Notes: generated from the letters alone by a model not told the origin. 64,000 nt of DNA from Paramecium pentaurelia (GCA_905183005.1 CAJJDO010000045.1:248001-312000); one strand, 5' to 3'. Shown: positions 1 through 13,030, numbered from the stretch's first letter. Program-made: numbers and translations.

Positions 1-2999
1 TTTTGAGCATATCTTCTAAAATCTTTTGACTAGTTGTTTATCTCTATTTTTTAGCAATTGTATCTGTACTAACACTTCCATAATTTACAATATGAACATC
101 TGATGTTTGACTTATACTTCTACCTTAATTAGGTTATATGATGCTACTTTCATTTGTATAAGATAGCAATACCTAACTTTTTTATCTTCCAACTAAATTC
201 ATTGGAGATTCTAATCCTTTTGGAGGTTAAGTTGTTTTCATTATAGATATTGTAGGTCTTCTTATTTATTATTCTGAATCTGTAGTTTCATTTTTTTATT
301 AAACCATAGTAGTCATCTTACTATCATTAATAGTATTATCAATAAATTTCTCTTATTTTACTTTTGTTGTTTAATCAGCTAAAACAGTAGATGCTCTTGA
401 TTTTTATCTTTAAGATGGAGTCTTTTCATAATAGTGTATAAATTATTATTCATTTAAAAATATTTATTCCAATTTTTTTATTTATTCTTCTGTTAATCCA
501 AGATCAACTTACATTTTTTAAAATAGATTCCACATAAAAAAGTCATCAGTTTGAGTAAATTTGGCAGTAACCTTTTCTTCTAATTATCTATAACTTTATC
601 GCATCAAAGGTGTTTAGAGTCCAATTTAAGAACCCATCATATTAGAATTATCTTCTTATGAATTTATTATTGAAGCTTTTAAATATAGACTTCCAAAATT
701 AACTTAAACTCCTCTATTTGCTACTTCATCATCAACTTCATCATAATCTACTTCTCCATGTTCATCTTTAATAGAATGTCTCTACTTTATTTATCTTAAT
801 GTCTTATTAATAAATTAAGGTGTTTGATTAGATTAAATAACAGATTTTTGATTACTTGAATCAATTTATCCTCTACTTTTATTTGCTTATTATCTACCTG
901 ATGATAATTATTTTTATTATTCTGTTCTGAATCTACTTGATTCTTTAGGTTGTTATAATTGAATTTATTATTGTTATTATTATTGATTATTTTATTATTA
1001 TTAAGATTATGATGAATTTTAATTAAAAGAAGAATTAACAATATTTTTATTGAATTTTGAATCAGATTAATTTTATTTAAATGTAGAAGTATTATTTAAG
1101 ATATTTCTATTTCCAGATGATGGACTATTTACATCTTATTTTCTTGGTGAATTCTTTTAAATGATACTATTTTCTTCACTAATTTTATTTAAAGGTTTTT
1201 TCTTAAACATACTAATGGAATAATTACTATCATTATTATTAATATTATTATTAGTATTATTATTATTATTAAGAATAATCTAAGATTCAGAATTTTCATT
1301 TGATTAATCTTCAAATTTATTTTTTGTTTTTTTAATTCCAATAAATTTTTCTGATTTTTCTGGTGAAAATGATTATTAATCTATTTAAGAATCAGCTCTT
1401 TCTAATATTATTTTTTTAGATTTTTATTATTTATTTTTATTCTTTTTAGTCTTTTTTATTGAACTTGGAGAAAAATCTTCATCATCACTTTACATTTCTT
1501 CAAATTTTTCTAAAACTTCCTCTAAATTTCTATTAGAATTATTATTATATTGCATTTTTTATCTAACTGTTTTATATAATTCATTTGGTGGCATTTTTGC
1601 AATATCATTCTCTGAATTTTCAATCAAATATTATAAAAAGGTTTATAATAATTCTATTTTACCTTCAGCCTATAATTCACTTTAAATAATCATCATCAAA
1701 ACTTCTTCAATTAATTAAGGTTATAATAAAACTTTCTATTTATCATTTTTAGCTTATTCATATATAGTTTATAATTCTCCTTTCATATTCTAATTCTCTT
1801 CAACAATTTCTTTTAATTATAATTCTAATTTAAATATCTTAGGATCACTCATACTTACTTAAATTTCAATATGACTCTACTTCTCATTTGCTTAACTACT
1901 AGTAAATGTATTATTATTTTTTTCATTAGCTTTTATTTATTCCATTTAAATCATTAAATTTATTAATTTTCTCTCTTAATCTTCAAATTTAGAATACAGA
2001 GCAGACATCTTTGATTCTTTTTCCAAAATTTCTTCATTTTTAGTATTAATTAAATGTTCTAATTCATCTATTCTTTACATATTTTATGATTTCCTCTTAT
2101 GCATTTATAATCCTCCATTCTTTTTCAACTAAAATTTCTCAAATTCTTCTTTCATTTTTCTTTCAGCATACTTTAATATCCTATCTGCAGTTGATTTTTG
2201 AACTCCAACAACCACTCTATCCTTTATTTCTTATTTCATATCTCTAGATGGAAAGTCAGGTTCTTAATTAGCAATTCTAATTTATTCATTAATAAACATT
2301 TCATTTCGTTAAAGTTCTCTTTCTAAAGTTTTACCAAGATCTTATAATTTATAAGGAGCATTGCTAGCATGTATTTCACTCCATAATCCTTTAAGTTTAA
2401 GAAACTTTTCTATTTCTCTAAGATTCATTTCATTTTCCTCTTTGGCTCTTTACAATTCCCTCTCTTTTTCACCCAAATATTCTATATTTAAATAACGCAT
2501 TGCATCTTCACCAGTATCTGTTCCCTTAGATAAAACATTCTTCTTAAACTTTGGCTTATTACTTCTGAATTCTTATTCTGCAGATACGAATTTAGATTTC
2601 TAAGCAGAAAATATACTAAAACTTTAGATCTCTGCTCCACCAAATATAGTTTTTGTACTAGCATTTGTTGAGAATGATCTTTAACAATACTCCAAAGGTA
2701 ATTCTGGAGGATTTTAATGTTTTCGTTGATTAATCTCTTCAACTTTTTGGAACAATACATTAAAATGATTGTATAACTTTGAGATTACATTGGCCTCTTC
2801 ATTCAAGCCTTTCTTCTATAAATGAAAATTGACCTCATCAAAACACAAACTCAACCGTTCTATTATCTTTACTAAATATTCAATCCCATACATATTTAAT
2901 TGTACTAGTAGTTGTTGCATTCCATTATGTTAATGATTATTTATTCAATTCAGATATTGCTCTCTCTCCTGTTGCTACAATTTTTGTAAGGGCATCCAT
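1..2999 (-). CDS. Large Gln/Asn-rich coiled-coil protein, 3' end outside window
   Basis: With TAA/TAG read as Gln the minus strand is open from about 2999 to the left edge, giving at least 980 residues. One 34-nt intron (2872-2905) joins an N-terminal exon starting MDALTKIVATGERA to the long frame; without splicing, an alternative start lies at 2920. Residues about 100-400 are charged and heptad-like (many Glu/Lys/Leu), suggesting a long coiled coil. This is followed by an acidic Ser/Asn-rich linker, a Gln/Asn homopolymer stretch (around 960-1010, mostly TAA and AAT codons) and a basic, Ser/Thr-rich tail. No enzyme motif was seen. It is likely structural (cortex, basal body or RNP scaffold), but this is inference only. 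It is divergent from the Ulp1-like gene with only about 19 bp between starts. Confidence 0.8.
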
Positions 3000-3018
3000 T
3001 TAATATATTAATAAAATT
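3000..3018. promoter_or_regulatory. 19-bp gap between two divergent start codons
   Basis: The minus-strand coiled-coil gene starts at 2999 and the plus-strand protease starts at 3019. If both starts are right, promoter elements for both must lie inside this gap or inside the neighbouring coding exons. The gap is pure A/T apart from one base. If the minus gene instead starts at 2920, the shared region is about 98 bp. Confidence 0.4.
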
Positions 3019-4265
3019 ATGAGCGAAGAATTAACTCTATTGAAAGTTAAGCAGAAAATATTTTGGGCAGATTATTATACAGAAAGACATAAATTCAAGA
3101 ATTTCAATTTTCGTAAACATGGAGTTACTATTAATAATGATTTTTTGAGTGCCTTAGCTAATAATGAATATTTGACAGCTCAACATCTTATTTATTTCTA
3201 ATAAATGTTTTCATTTTATTATGGAGAATTTTTAGTATATAGTTTATTGACTATAATAGGTACTTTCATTAGATTGTCATGTGTTTCCAGAATTTATACC
3301 AGATATTACAAATTTTATCCTTCCAAATATGATAGCTACTTAATTTAATTAGAAATCTACTCTATAATCTTAAAATTCATTTTCAAACTTTGAATAATTT
3401 TAGTAATAAGAAGAATAATAAAATCAATAGACTTAAAATGAAAATAGTTCAATATTCTATAAGACTTTAAATCTGATTAAATTTTTAAATCCATTAAAAT
3501 TCTTTGGAAAATAATTACCTAAATAAGAAGAAATTGATTTTTAAGAGAATTATTCAAATTCATATATCAAAAATTAATAGAATATAGATACTTAATAAAA
3601 TTAAGAAATATTATAAAAGTTCAATTTTTAAGTGAAAAATATTACTTATTTAAAAAAAGATCCATAAAAATCTTCTTAAATCATTGCAAAAAGTGAAATG
3701 AAAATAAATAATGTAATATTTCTTGAAAATGAGAAGGGAAAATATCAATTTAATAAATTGAATATATAATTAGAAAATTTAAAAAACAGATACAAATTTT
3801 CAACACTTAATTAATCCAACTTTTTTAGTCTATTTAAATATACTTATATTCCTATTAATTTATAAAATAATCATTGGCTTTGTGCTATTGTTGAATTTAA
3901 GGAAAATAAGATTTAATATTTAGATTCTAATTTTGCAATATCAAATAATGTTGTTGAAGGTTTAGAACAAATGCTAAATTATAAAGGAGAATAAACAAAA
4001 TGGTAAATCTTATATAATAGTCCTAAATAAGAAAACAGGTATAATATTTATATCTATATATATAAGTTTTGATTGTGGAATATTTTGTTTGATGGCCTTA
4101 TATTAACTTTATAAAACAGGTAAATTTATCTAAACTCATTCATATAATTAATAAGATATTTATAGTTTTAGAAAATAATTGCTTTACTTAGCTATAATTG
4201 AGAGTCAAAGTGATATTAATTAAAAATTACTAAATATAATTTTAGATTTTAAACATAAAAATTGA
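3019..4265 (+). CDS. Ulp1/SENP-type cysteine protease (C48 family)
   Basis: 397 residues after removing introns at 3235-3259 (25 nt) and 4039-4066 (28 nt). The C-terminal third carries the C48 catalytic triad in order: His in NNHWLCAIVEF, Asp in YLDSN, the oxyanion Gln in PKQENSFDCG, and the nucleophile Cys in FDCGIFCLMAL. This layout matches Ulp1/SENP enzymes, which mature SUMO and remove it from substrates. The N-terminal half is Gln/Asn-rich and not recognisable. The second intron falls between the Gln and Cys motifs, and splicing it recreates the classic QxNSFDCG context, so the model is well supported. It stops about 100 bp from a convergent gene. It could instead act on another ubiquitin-like protein such as NEDD8. 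Confidence 0.88.
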
Positions 4266-4362
4266 ATATATCATAATTAAAATTAAATAAAAATGAAATA
4301 TTATCAAGCTATTGATTCTTATTTAATTTAATTTTCATAATTAAAAGTAGATTATGGAGATC

Positions 4363-5837
4363 TCATAAATTCAAAAGAATAATCTAGATATATTAAATTA
4401 TATTACATTATGCAGTATACATAGTTTATTCAACTAAAACCTTTTTGCTTTCTTCAAAAAGTGCTGATCTTGGTAAATCTTTTAATCCATATACAAATAA
4501 TTTAGTTGTTATATTTTAATTCACCAATAGAAATACTTATTAATTACCTTCAATCAACTTTAAAATTTCAAATATAAATATTATTAATGTAGATTTTATA
4601 GTTGCAAATTTTATTTATTCTTAACAATCAATCTTAATTTTATTTGTAGGAGTCTCAAATATCCTTTAACATTTTATCAATAATTTCTTCATTTTTACTA
4701 ATTACACTTTTTTATGATCAACCTACTTATAATAGATTTCATAGAGAGATATTCTTAAATTTCTAATTAAAGAACTATATGTTTCTGATAAATAAAGAGT
4801 TAATACTTTATTTATTTATAATATTTAAGCATTTAAAATATCTTTACATTATTATAAAGATTGATTAAATTTTATTTTTGATTCTCTTAAAAGTGGATCT
4901 TCTGAATCTATAATTACAGCATATATTATTTTTTCAAATTTACATCCTATTACAGAAACCTATAATTTTTTTAATTGATATTCTAAATTCACTTATTAAT
5001 TAAATAAACAGGGTAACTTACTAAAATTTCCTTTCTGATTTGATTTCTTTACTAAATAAGCTTCCAATGATTTTTTCTTAACTTTTGATTAAAATAAGAA
5101 AGTAGTTAAAGGAGAATCAGAATTAAAAAACTAATTTTGATTACTCATGATAGATTAGTACATATTTACTTCTTAGTTAAAAGCAAAAATAAAAAATGGC
5201 TTATTCAATAATTAAGGTATTAATATTTCTTTAATATAATATGAAAAATACCCCAAGTATTATCTTTTAATGATAATAAATATGAATCTCTAAATTATTT
5301 TTCAATTTAATATTGTACAATAATAAAGCTACATGCCATAATAACAGTTTGCAAATATTGCAGAAGTGACATATTTTCAGAGTTTTCTACTGCTAAAATC
5401 ACTCTTACAACAGTAAGAACTAAATTACTGAAAACTCCAATCTCTAAATTACAAGCAAACATTAACAATGTATGAATTAACATTTAGTTAGATCCCATGA
5501 TGTAACCATTATAATAGTCGTATTATTTTGGCGATATTTCATAGTATAAAGAACCAAAATTCGTTAACATTAAAGCTAAATCACAATAATTAACTCTTAT
5601 GTACTCATTTTTACGAAGTACAAGATATTACATTAGCATGTAGACAAGGAATATTCCGTTAATTAAGGCATTTGTGTAGTCTATGTTTATTAAATTGGTA
5701 ATTGCATATATAAGTAATAAAGGAGTACCACCTAAAGTTAAGTATGTTAATGTTGGAAATTAAATGTCCTTAACTTTATGATTTTAATATTTTTTTTCAA
5801 TCTCTTAATCTTTAAATCTTAAAGTATATTTGTTCAT
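4363..5837 (-). CDS. Multi-TM protein resembling a histidine-kinase sensor region, without visible kinase motifs
   Basis: 483 residues with one 23-nt intron that joins a membrane half to a cytoplasmic half. The N-terminus (MNKYTLRFKDQE) is followed by about five or six hydrophobic segments between residues 25 and 210 (for example GTPLLLIYAITNLI and IMACSFIIVQY). After the intron comes a PAS-like sentence (DNTWEILIPQLLNKPFFIF) and a soluble region of about 270 residues. The overall plan resembles the sensor part of the hybrid histidine kinase at 60711-63486, but I see no HELRTP box, no N box and no GxGxG box. It may be a degenerate or truncated sensor paralogue. The function is unassigned. Confidence 0.72.
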
Positions 5838-6325
5838 TTATTTATGATTATATAAAATCCACAATATTAATGTTAAATTAATCCAAAATAGTTAATTTCT
5901 CAAATAACTCTATGGAAACGCTATACTGGAGGAATAAAAAGTTAGTAATTTTAAACTATCCACAATTTAAATATATATATCAAAACAAATAAAATTATAG
6001 AATACTTATTTTTTCTATTTTTCTCAAATATCTCTCATTTCAACAAACTTATATATAATTATTTTTATTTATCTATTATCATATGATTGGAAATATTTTA
6101 TTTATAAGAATAAATTAAATTTTATTTAATTTAGTATAAACACTGCTTAATTCATATAGAAATATTTAATTTATTATTTATTTTTAATTAGAATGAATAT
6201 AATATGAAGAGGATTTATGAAAATAAACGATTAACATCATTTAATTATATACTTAAATAATAATGATTAATAAAATATGAAACATAAAGTGTTTTTAAAT
6301 AATGACGAATATTTTATAATTTATA
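5838..6325. other. Intergenic, AT-rich
   Basis: 488 bp between the start of the membrane protein and the end of the acylated protein, both on the minus strand. Runs of A/T with scattered TGA codons in all frames. I see no open frame with coding character and no structured RNA. Confidence 0.5.
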
Positions 6326-7033
6326 TCAAAATTATTTTTTTTGTGATTTTGTTTTTGGTCTTGTTGAACTGGCTTTCTTTAATAGATTTTAATCATTAAT
6401 ACTAATTAATTAAAATTTAGAGTTTTTCCAATCATAATTGATATAGTCATCAAGCTAATTGATAGAAGAGGACAGTGTACATTATCATCAATAATTTACA
6501 TGTTCAACAATTTATTCCCTTTTTCATCATTACAAAATCTAGGATAAGATGAGTTGGATTATTATTGTTAGAATTCTAATCTGAATGTAAATTATGAGAA
6601 TTTTACGTTGCAATATATCTTCATTTTAAGAGCTCACTAATTATGATTGTAATTTTATAGACTATATTATTTCTGTATTAAACAATTGAATATACTATTA
6701 ATCTCCTTTCAAATTAAATTGATCTCTTTCAATATAATGTTAATTTATACCTACAAGGTAACCATGGAGTAGTAGCTTCAGGAGTATCATCCATACTAGA
6801 GTATTCTTAACCTAATTCAAAAATATTTAATTACTTGGTGGTTCATCTGGATGAATATAACAAAGTTTTGATGTATTTTAAATTTTTATTTGAAGTTAAT
6901 TTGCAATTGGTTAACCTTAGATCTAAAAACGATCACGCTTTGAATCAAAACTTTTTGGTTATAGCTCTAACTATTCCTTAATCAATTCCTGATCATTAAT
7001 GGCACAATTTTATTGACAGATTGCAGCTCCCAT
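6326..7033 (-). CDS. Small unknown protein with N-terminal acylation motif
   Basis: In the raw sequence no frame is open for long, but four introns (23, 25, 31 and 26 nt, all GTA...AG) restore one continuous frame of exactly 201 codons. The protein starts MGAAICQQNC: Gly2 and the nearby cysteines are a typical N-myristoylation plus palmitoylation signal, so membrane attachment is likely. The rest is polar, with an acidic Pro-containing stretch (HPDEPPSQEYSSMDDTPEA) and a basic tail ending KTKSQKKQF. No domain is recognised. It shows how heavily intron-split a short gene can be here. Confidence 0.75.
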
Positions 7034-7402
7034 ATTAATTTTGACTTAAATGAAACTTTTATTAATTTTTATATAAATATCATTTATTATAATTAAATCA
7101 CCATCACTAATAGTTTAATGAAATACTCTGGATTCACATGTGTAAAGTTCTTATAAAAGATAAAATAAAATCATTTATATAAACTTATATAAAGATAGAT
7201 ATTATATATATATATGTAACTATGAACTTATATTAAAATTCAGAGTATACAATCACCATTTTCCATCCATTTTTAATATGAATTAGAAATTATATTTACT
7301 AATTCTAATGAATATTCACCAATATTTATTTTTTAAGTTATACTTTACTATAGATTATCCCGAAAAATAATCCAACTTACTTAGCAAAGATGATAAGTGA
7401 TT

Positions 7403-7838
7403 AAAATTATATAATAATTCTTTTATATAAATAAAACTTCATTATTCAAATCTTTACAGAACATTTAATAATCTAAAACTTTTAAATATTAATATCTTTC
7501 ATTCAAGAATTTAATCTATTTAGTATCTTTTATTCCCTAAGAATTTTATTCTATTACATCTATTTTTATTCAAAATAGGGAATTGTTTTAGCCAATTTCA
7601 TTTTAAGTTCGAATCCACATATTCTTCAGATTTCTTAAAAACAACCGAGGAATTTTTAAAGAAACAAAAATTTCAGCCTTAGATCAGATTGTTTTCTTAT
7701 TTGAATTATAGGTATTTTGGAAGTTCAGAAAAAGCTAATTTACAAATTCAGCTATTAGTGCTAAATATTTATTCTTTAAATCCATTACAATTAATAAGGC
7801 TAGCTCTTTATTAGAGATTTAAAAAAATAAATATGTGA
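7403..7838 (+). pseudogene. Orphan open frame with protein-like sequence but no start
   Basis: The plus strand is open for about 140 codons between TGA near 7400 and TGA at 7836. The second half looks like real protein (for example SSDFLKTTEEFLKKQKF and NYRYFGSSEKANLQIQLL) rather than AT noise. No in-frame ATG precedes it, and I could not find introns that connect it to exons on either side. It could be a decayed gene or a gene fragment with unresolved splicing. The remainder of 7034-8371 has no convincing coding frame. Confidence 0.35.
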
Positions 7839-8206
7839 AATAGTATACTATCTTCTTAACCAAAGAGATATTGTTACAATCAAAATTTATTTATAAAATT
7901 TAGAATATATGTTATAATTCTTATAAATATAATTATAAATATTATAAAAGAAATTTTAAAGGTTGAGTATTTATATTTTATAATGAATAAATTATACTTG
8001 ATATCATTTCAATAATTTGCCTTTCATTTATCATGATATTACTCTTCTATTATTATATCAATATTAAGACAATAAATCTAAATTACTTCAAATTGGTAGT
8101 AAAAGATTTCTAAGATTAGTGAAATGAAATTCATTAAATCTAGATTTGAATTAAAATGACTTATATATTTAGATGATATTAAGAAAACAAACAAATTCAA
8201 AGATAA

Positions 8207-8230
8207 GAAAGAAAGAAAGAAAGAAAGAAG
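8207..8230. repeat. GAAA tetranucleotide microsatellite
   Basis: About six GAAA units in a row in the intergenic stretch upstream (on the plus strand) of the LRR gene terminus. A simple repeat; no function is evident. Confidence 0.85.
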
Positions 8231-8371
8231 AGTAATTGATCTAGCTCTTTATCTGTATTATAAAACAAACTTTATTCTTGGAATTGTAATTCATTTAAAT
8301 GTAAAATTTATCACAAAACCAAAAAATAAAAAATAACAATACATATAAATTATGAGGATTTATAATAAAAA

Positions 8372-11300
8372 TCAGCTTCTTTCATTTAAGCTAATAAAGA
8401 ATTGTACAAAATTTGTGAGAGAGTATTTGGTAGTAGAAGGCTTAAGCAATTTGATGTTACGAATAGTCATTCTCTTAGCAGGCCCATTTAAATTACCTTA
8501 TAGATTAGGAACTTAGGCGATTAATATAGGTAATTCAACCTTAACATCATAAGGTGGTTCATCTCCATCAGTAAAAGAATCTTCAAGTTGTTGTTTTTTG
8601 GATCTGAAATCATTGTTCATACACTTTTCAAGATGTTTTACATCTGGTTCATTTGGTAAAGCTTTTTTAATTTCATCTATAAGTGTCAGATACATCAAAA
8701 GGAGTAATCCTGATATTTTATCTTGCAAATCTTAAGCTCTTCTATTTTCAATCTCAAGTACTTTCTCACCTCTTATAATTGACACTTTTTCAGCTATTCT
8801 TGCTAAGGCCTCTATAAATTCATAAAGAGTCATTTAATAATGTTTGGGTTAGAATAACTCATCTTTTTAAGTTATCATACTTTATAAATAGGCAAGGTAA
8901 CATTCTCTGTCTGTTAATTCATCGCAAATAACATTTGATTATTTCAATAAGTCTTTGAAATCTTAAGAAGAAACATAATCATATTTATATTGCTAAGGTT
9001 TCTTACTTAATTTACAAGTATATTTATAAAGGCATTTAATCATGGGCATTCTATCATGAATAAGAATGTCACATTTTTCATTCCACAATCTCATCTTCCT
9101 CCAAGATTAGGATGAATCAAATTTTGATAAAAACTCATTGCATTATAATTGTAATTATGATAATCCTTCAGTCATAGTTTGACATAGTCCACTTCTGATA
9201 TATTTATCATTACAAAATCGAACTAGTACTTCCATTAACTGACATCTCACAATTCCTTTTTCATATGCTTAAGGGAAAGAAACATCTTTAGCTCCTGCAG
9301 TTGAAGTAAAACCAATATCAATATCATTTGGTTTGACTCCTTCCATAATTTCATTGGAAATTAGAAATTCAACATAATCAGTTGGTCCTAAACAAGGGAT
9401 CTAGTATATTATTAATATAATACAGGAGCAGTTGGATTTCCTGATGCAAAATACTTGTAACAATTAAAGAGCTAAAAATAAAATTACTTTAATATTTCTT
9501 TGACTTCCTATAATTCTGTTTCTTTTACCAATCTATTGATTTTTGAGTTTTGGTAATCGAATTCAAAACATTCCTCAATTAATTTATTAGTATCTGGTGG
9601 AAAGTATCTAAATATTGATGTTTCTACTGACCATTTAGTGGAAGCAATATTTAAATATGGAGAAAAATCGAATAAGGCCATCTTTTCCCTTGGTTTACAT
9701 TAGACCAAAGGAACATATCTATCGAATAAATTTTAATTATTAGGTGATATTAATTCATTAATGATTTGCATAGTGTTTCCGTCTACTAATATCTCATTAT
9801 TGTAAAGAAAAGGTATTGAAGGGAGTGTTTGATTTAGGGATAATACACTTTAGTCTTCTGCAATACATTAAATTCCTAGAATAGGATTTGTAAAGAAGTA
9901 TTTAATTGATCTATTAGGGGGACACATCTTTACAAAAAAGAATTCCCCATTTAAAAAGGTCATTAAATAGGGTTTATAGTCATCAAAATCAAAATGAATG
10001 AAGATTGGTTCAGTTTTTAATGAACCAGATTTTGGATTCCATGTGAATTTAATTTCTTACCAACCTTCACATATCCAACAAACATCCAATTTATTTATCA
10101 TATTTATTTTTTATTTGTTTAATTCAGTTGATTTCATTCTTCTACTTCTATGATAAGCTAGACACAAATCATCATCAGTTTTTAAATTATTTGAACTTTC
10201 TATTTTTTCTTCATCTAATAATTTAAAATATTATGGTTGTTTATTTAATAAATCTATTTTCTTTTATTTTTATTTAATTTCTTCTCTTCTATTAATTAAA
10301 AATCCATTTGGATTCACAATTATATCCTAATAATTACCTTCAAAATGAAAACCATAGATTGTTTCATTTTTAATCAAACCCTCAGCAATAATTTCACTTT
10401 ATTATTGATTGAATTTATTGTATCTTAAATCAATATGAACTAATTCATTATAAGGACGAGACAATGCTTTGGCTATAGCCTATGCACATTCCAGAGATGC
10501 TATTGCATTATGAGACATGTCTAATATCTTTATACTTGTATTCTTATACATAGCTTTCCAAATTTATATGCTTCCATTAATTTAAAGATTATTAAATCCC
10601 AAATATAATTCTAAAAGTCTTTAGGATTATTTTAAGAAATTACTCAAAGCAGCACTTGAAGATTCTGTAATTTTATTATTGCATAAATTTAAGCATTACA
10701 ATGTATTATTACTCATTAGATGTTTAATCAACATGTTACAACCTTAATCTCTAAGTAAATTCTATTCTAAATTCAATTTTAAAATCAAATTCTTATTTAT
10801 ATAAGCCATTAAAGTATCAACATGCTTAAAATTTAATTTACAATCTTTTAATTCTAATTCCCTTACTGTATTAGGAAAACTAATCAATAATTCTTTAAAT
10901 TATCTTGGTTCATAAATGTTACTGTTCAATTACATTTTTTAAATTCCCTATGATTAAGTTGTTGCCATAGCTTCAGCATAAACTCTACAATCATCAATAT
11001 TTCTGAGATATCTAGATGCATTTACTTGAGTCAAGGGACTACCCAAAGGAGATACTAATCCAAATATTTTTGGTACAAAATTCTATGCTAATCAATAAAA
11101 AAAGAATATAATACAATTATTAAGTTTAAGATATAAGTTTTCTGGAGATTATTAATAAACTTTAGCATATTCTGTTAATTTTTCTTTTTATCTAACACAC
11201 TTCATAAACTCTGTAGTTGTCAAATTTGGTAACTGTTTACTAGAATTTAAAATTTGTATTACTTGCCTAATTTCATTTTTTCGAGAAAGTCATCACTGTC

Positions 11301-11693
11301 AAAAGTCTTTAAATTAATTGAGGATCTACGACCTTCAAATTATGATGGATTTTATTTGTCTGTTTTAGAAGGAGATAGGAAAATTTAAGAATTTTAAGAT
11401 TATATTGAACTTCTTCTAAACTTCTAAGTCGTTTCATTAAATTCTTTGATTTATTCAGCGTCTTTTTCCATAAATGATTTCCAATCTAAAACTTAACTAA
11501 CTCCTAAATCCTTTAATAATCCCCTTTCTTAACTTCTTGAATCGTTTCGTTTATCTTTTTCTACTATTAATGGTTCCAATTTAGAGATCTTCCTTGAAAG
11601 ACTTACCTAAGATATTGTTTTGAATTATGAAGGGCTAGCTGTAAGAAACATAACACTTTTAGAATCAATAGATCCTAAAGAAGTGTCATCCAT
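8372..11693 (-). CDS. Large leucine-rich-repeat protein, ciliate family
   Basis: 1082 residues after removing three introns (23, 27 and 23 nt, near 9398, 11088 and 11250). The N-terminus is polar. From about residue 240, ribonuclease-inhibitor-like leucine-rich repeats are visible (motifs LNLCNNKITESS, LELYLGFNNLQ, ILDMSHNAIAS, HIDLRYNKF). The C-terminal half has a Cys/Trp-rich segment (NKLDVCWICEGWQEIKF), a FFTNPILGIQCIAE segment and a helical end containing LYEFIEALARIAEKVS. I recall this tripartite layout as a recurrent ciliate protein type, but I cannot name a function. LRRs usually bind proteins, so it is likely an adaptor or ciliary/cortical protein. It is divergent from the MIR gene with a gap of about 200 bp. 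Confidence 0.85.
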
Positions 11694-11899
11694 ATTGATT
11701 GCTTTAAACTTATTACACATTTATATAAGCTATTATGTTTATTATAATTAAATATATCAATAAAAACATATACTTAGTTAATTACAATTTATCTTACTAT
11801 ATCAATCTGTTCACATAGATTTAATGATTATTCTATATCGAAAATATATTTAGAACATCTTAAAACATTTTATATGAATAATTATAAATAATACATTAA

Positions 11900-13030
11900 A
11901 TGAATTAAAATGAATAAATTCCTTTCAAAACATTCTAATTGCTTCAACTTCAATGTTAAATAAGTAAAAAATATTTGAGTGGAAACATTCATTTACAATA
12001 AAAAGTAATTGGCAAGAATAAGGAAATAAATTCATTAAGCATAGAAATAAATATAAATGAGGATAGCACTAATTTTATTGTTGAACTTTAAGATGATACA
12101 GAAAATTAATTCCTTTATTATGGAGATTTAATAGCAATCAAACACTTTAAGAGCCAATTATATGTTAATATATCACGCGATTAAAAACATGATGAATATA
12201 AGGAAGTTTTTTTAAATGATGAACCTGAGTACTTTGTAATATAACCTCCAGAAAAGGAGAATTTCTCATTATTAAAGTATATAAATCAATAAATCACATA
12301 TCCTTTTCGATTACTCTCTTCTGATAATAGAAATTATTTACTCACCCATTAAAAAAATGATAATAATTTTTAGTTGAAAGGTAGATAAAAGTTAGAATGT
12401 AAAAATCAACTAGAAGGAGTTTGGAATTTTGTTAATAGCTAATCTAAAAACAATAATATATAAATTTTTGATAGAGTAATTAGTGCACCAATCTTTATTG
12501 AGAGTGGAAGGAAAGTAATTATACGAAATTGGTGGACAGGGTTTACTCTACATTCACACAATTCTTAATCCTAATAGGGAAGAACTTAAGAAGTCACCTG
12601 TTATAGTCATCCAAGAGATGGTAAATAATTTTTTGTATATAATAGAAAATGATTATTGGTCTATTGTTAAATAACATTCAAAGAATACTTCTAAATTCAT
12701 TAATTATGATGATCAAATTTTTCTATAGCATTTAACAACTGGCAAATATTTAAATGGTTCAGATTAAGATTCCTATTCAAAATTAGGTAAGCATGTGTTT
12801 TGCTCTGATAATGTTCTATTATTAAATACTTAAGGTAAATTTAGAGTTTTATTTTAGCATTTGATGATTTTATATTAGAAATGAACAAACCATTTACTAT
12901 AAAATTTAATAATTATTTCTTGGCTTAAAGTTCATCAAAAGCAGAGAGCAAAATTGGAATACAGAGAGAATGTATCTATGTTAAGAACAAAACTTAAGCA
13001 TGTTTATGGATCATAGAAAAAATGATTTGA
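11900..13030 (+). CDS. MIR-domain protein
   Basis: 360 residues, with introns of 25 nt (near 12619) and 23 nt (near 12834). Repeated beta-trefoil MIR sentences are visible: KYLSGNIHLQQK near the start, then YPFRLLSSDNRNYLLTH with LEGVWNF, then HPRDENDYWSIVK with DQIFLQHLTTGKYL. MIR modules occur in protein O-mannosyltransferases, IP3 and ryanodine receptors and SDF2. No transmembrane segment or signal peptide is seen, so this looks like a stand-alone MIR protein, possibly cytosolic or cortical. An in-frame ATG at 11900 was chosen because the MIR motif starts about 25 residues after it. The downstream gene is convergent, about 60 bp away. Confidence 0.8.

Noticed and set aside
796..1041. Standard-code minus-strand frame rich in Asn and Ile
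   Set aside because: Wrong frame of the Gln/Asn tract of the long coiled-coil gene.
7600..7625. tRNA T-loop-like string GTTCGAATCC
   Set aside because: No matching T stem, anticodon arm or acceptor stem within 80 nt on either strand; it also lies inside the orphan open frame.
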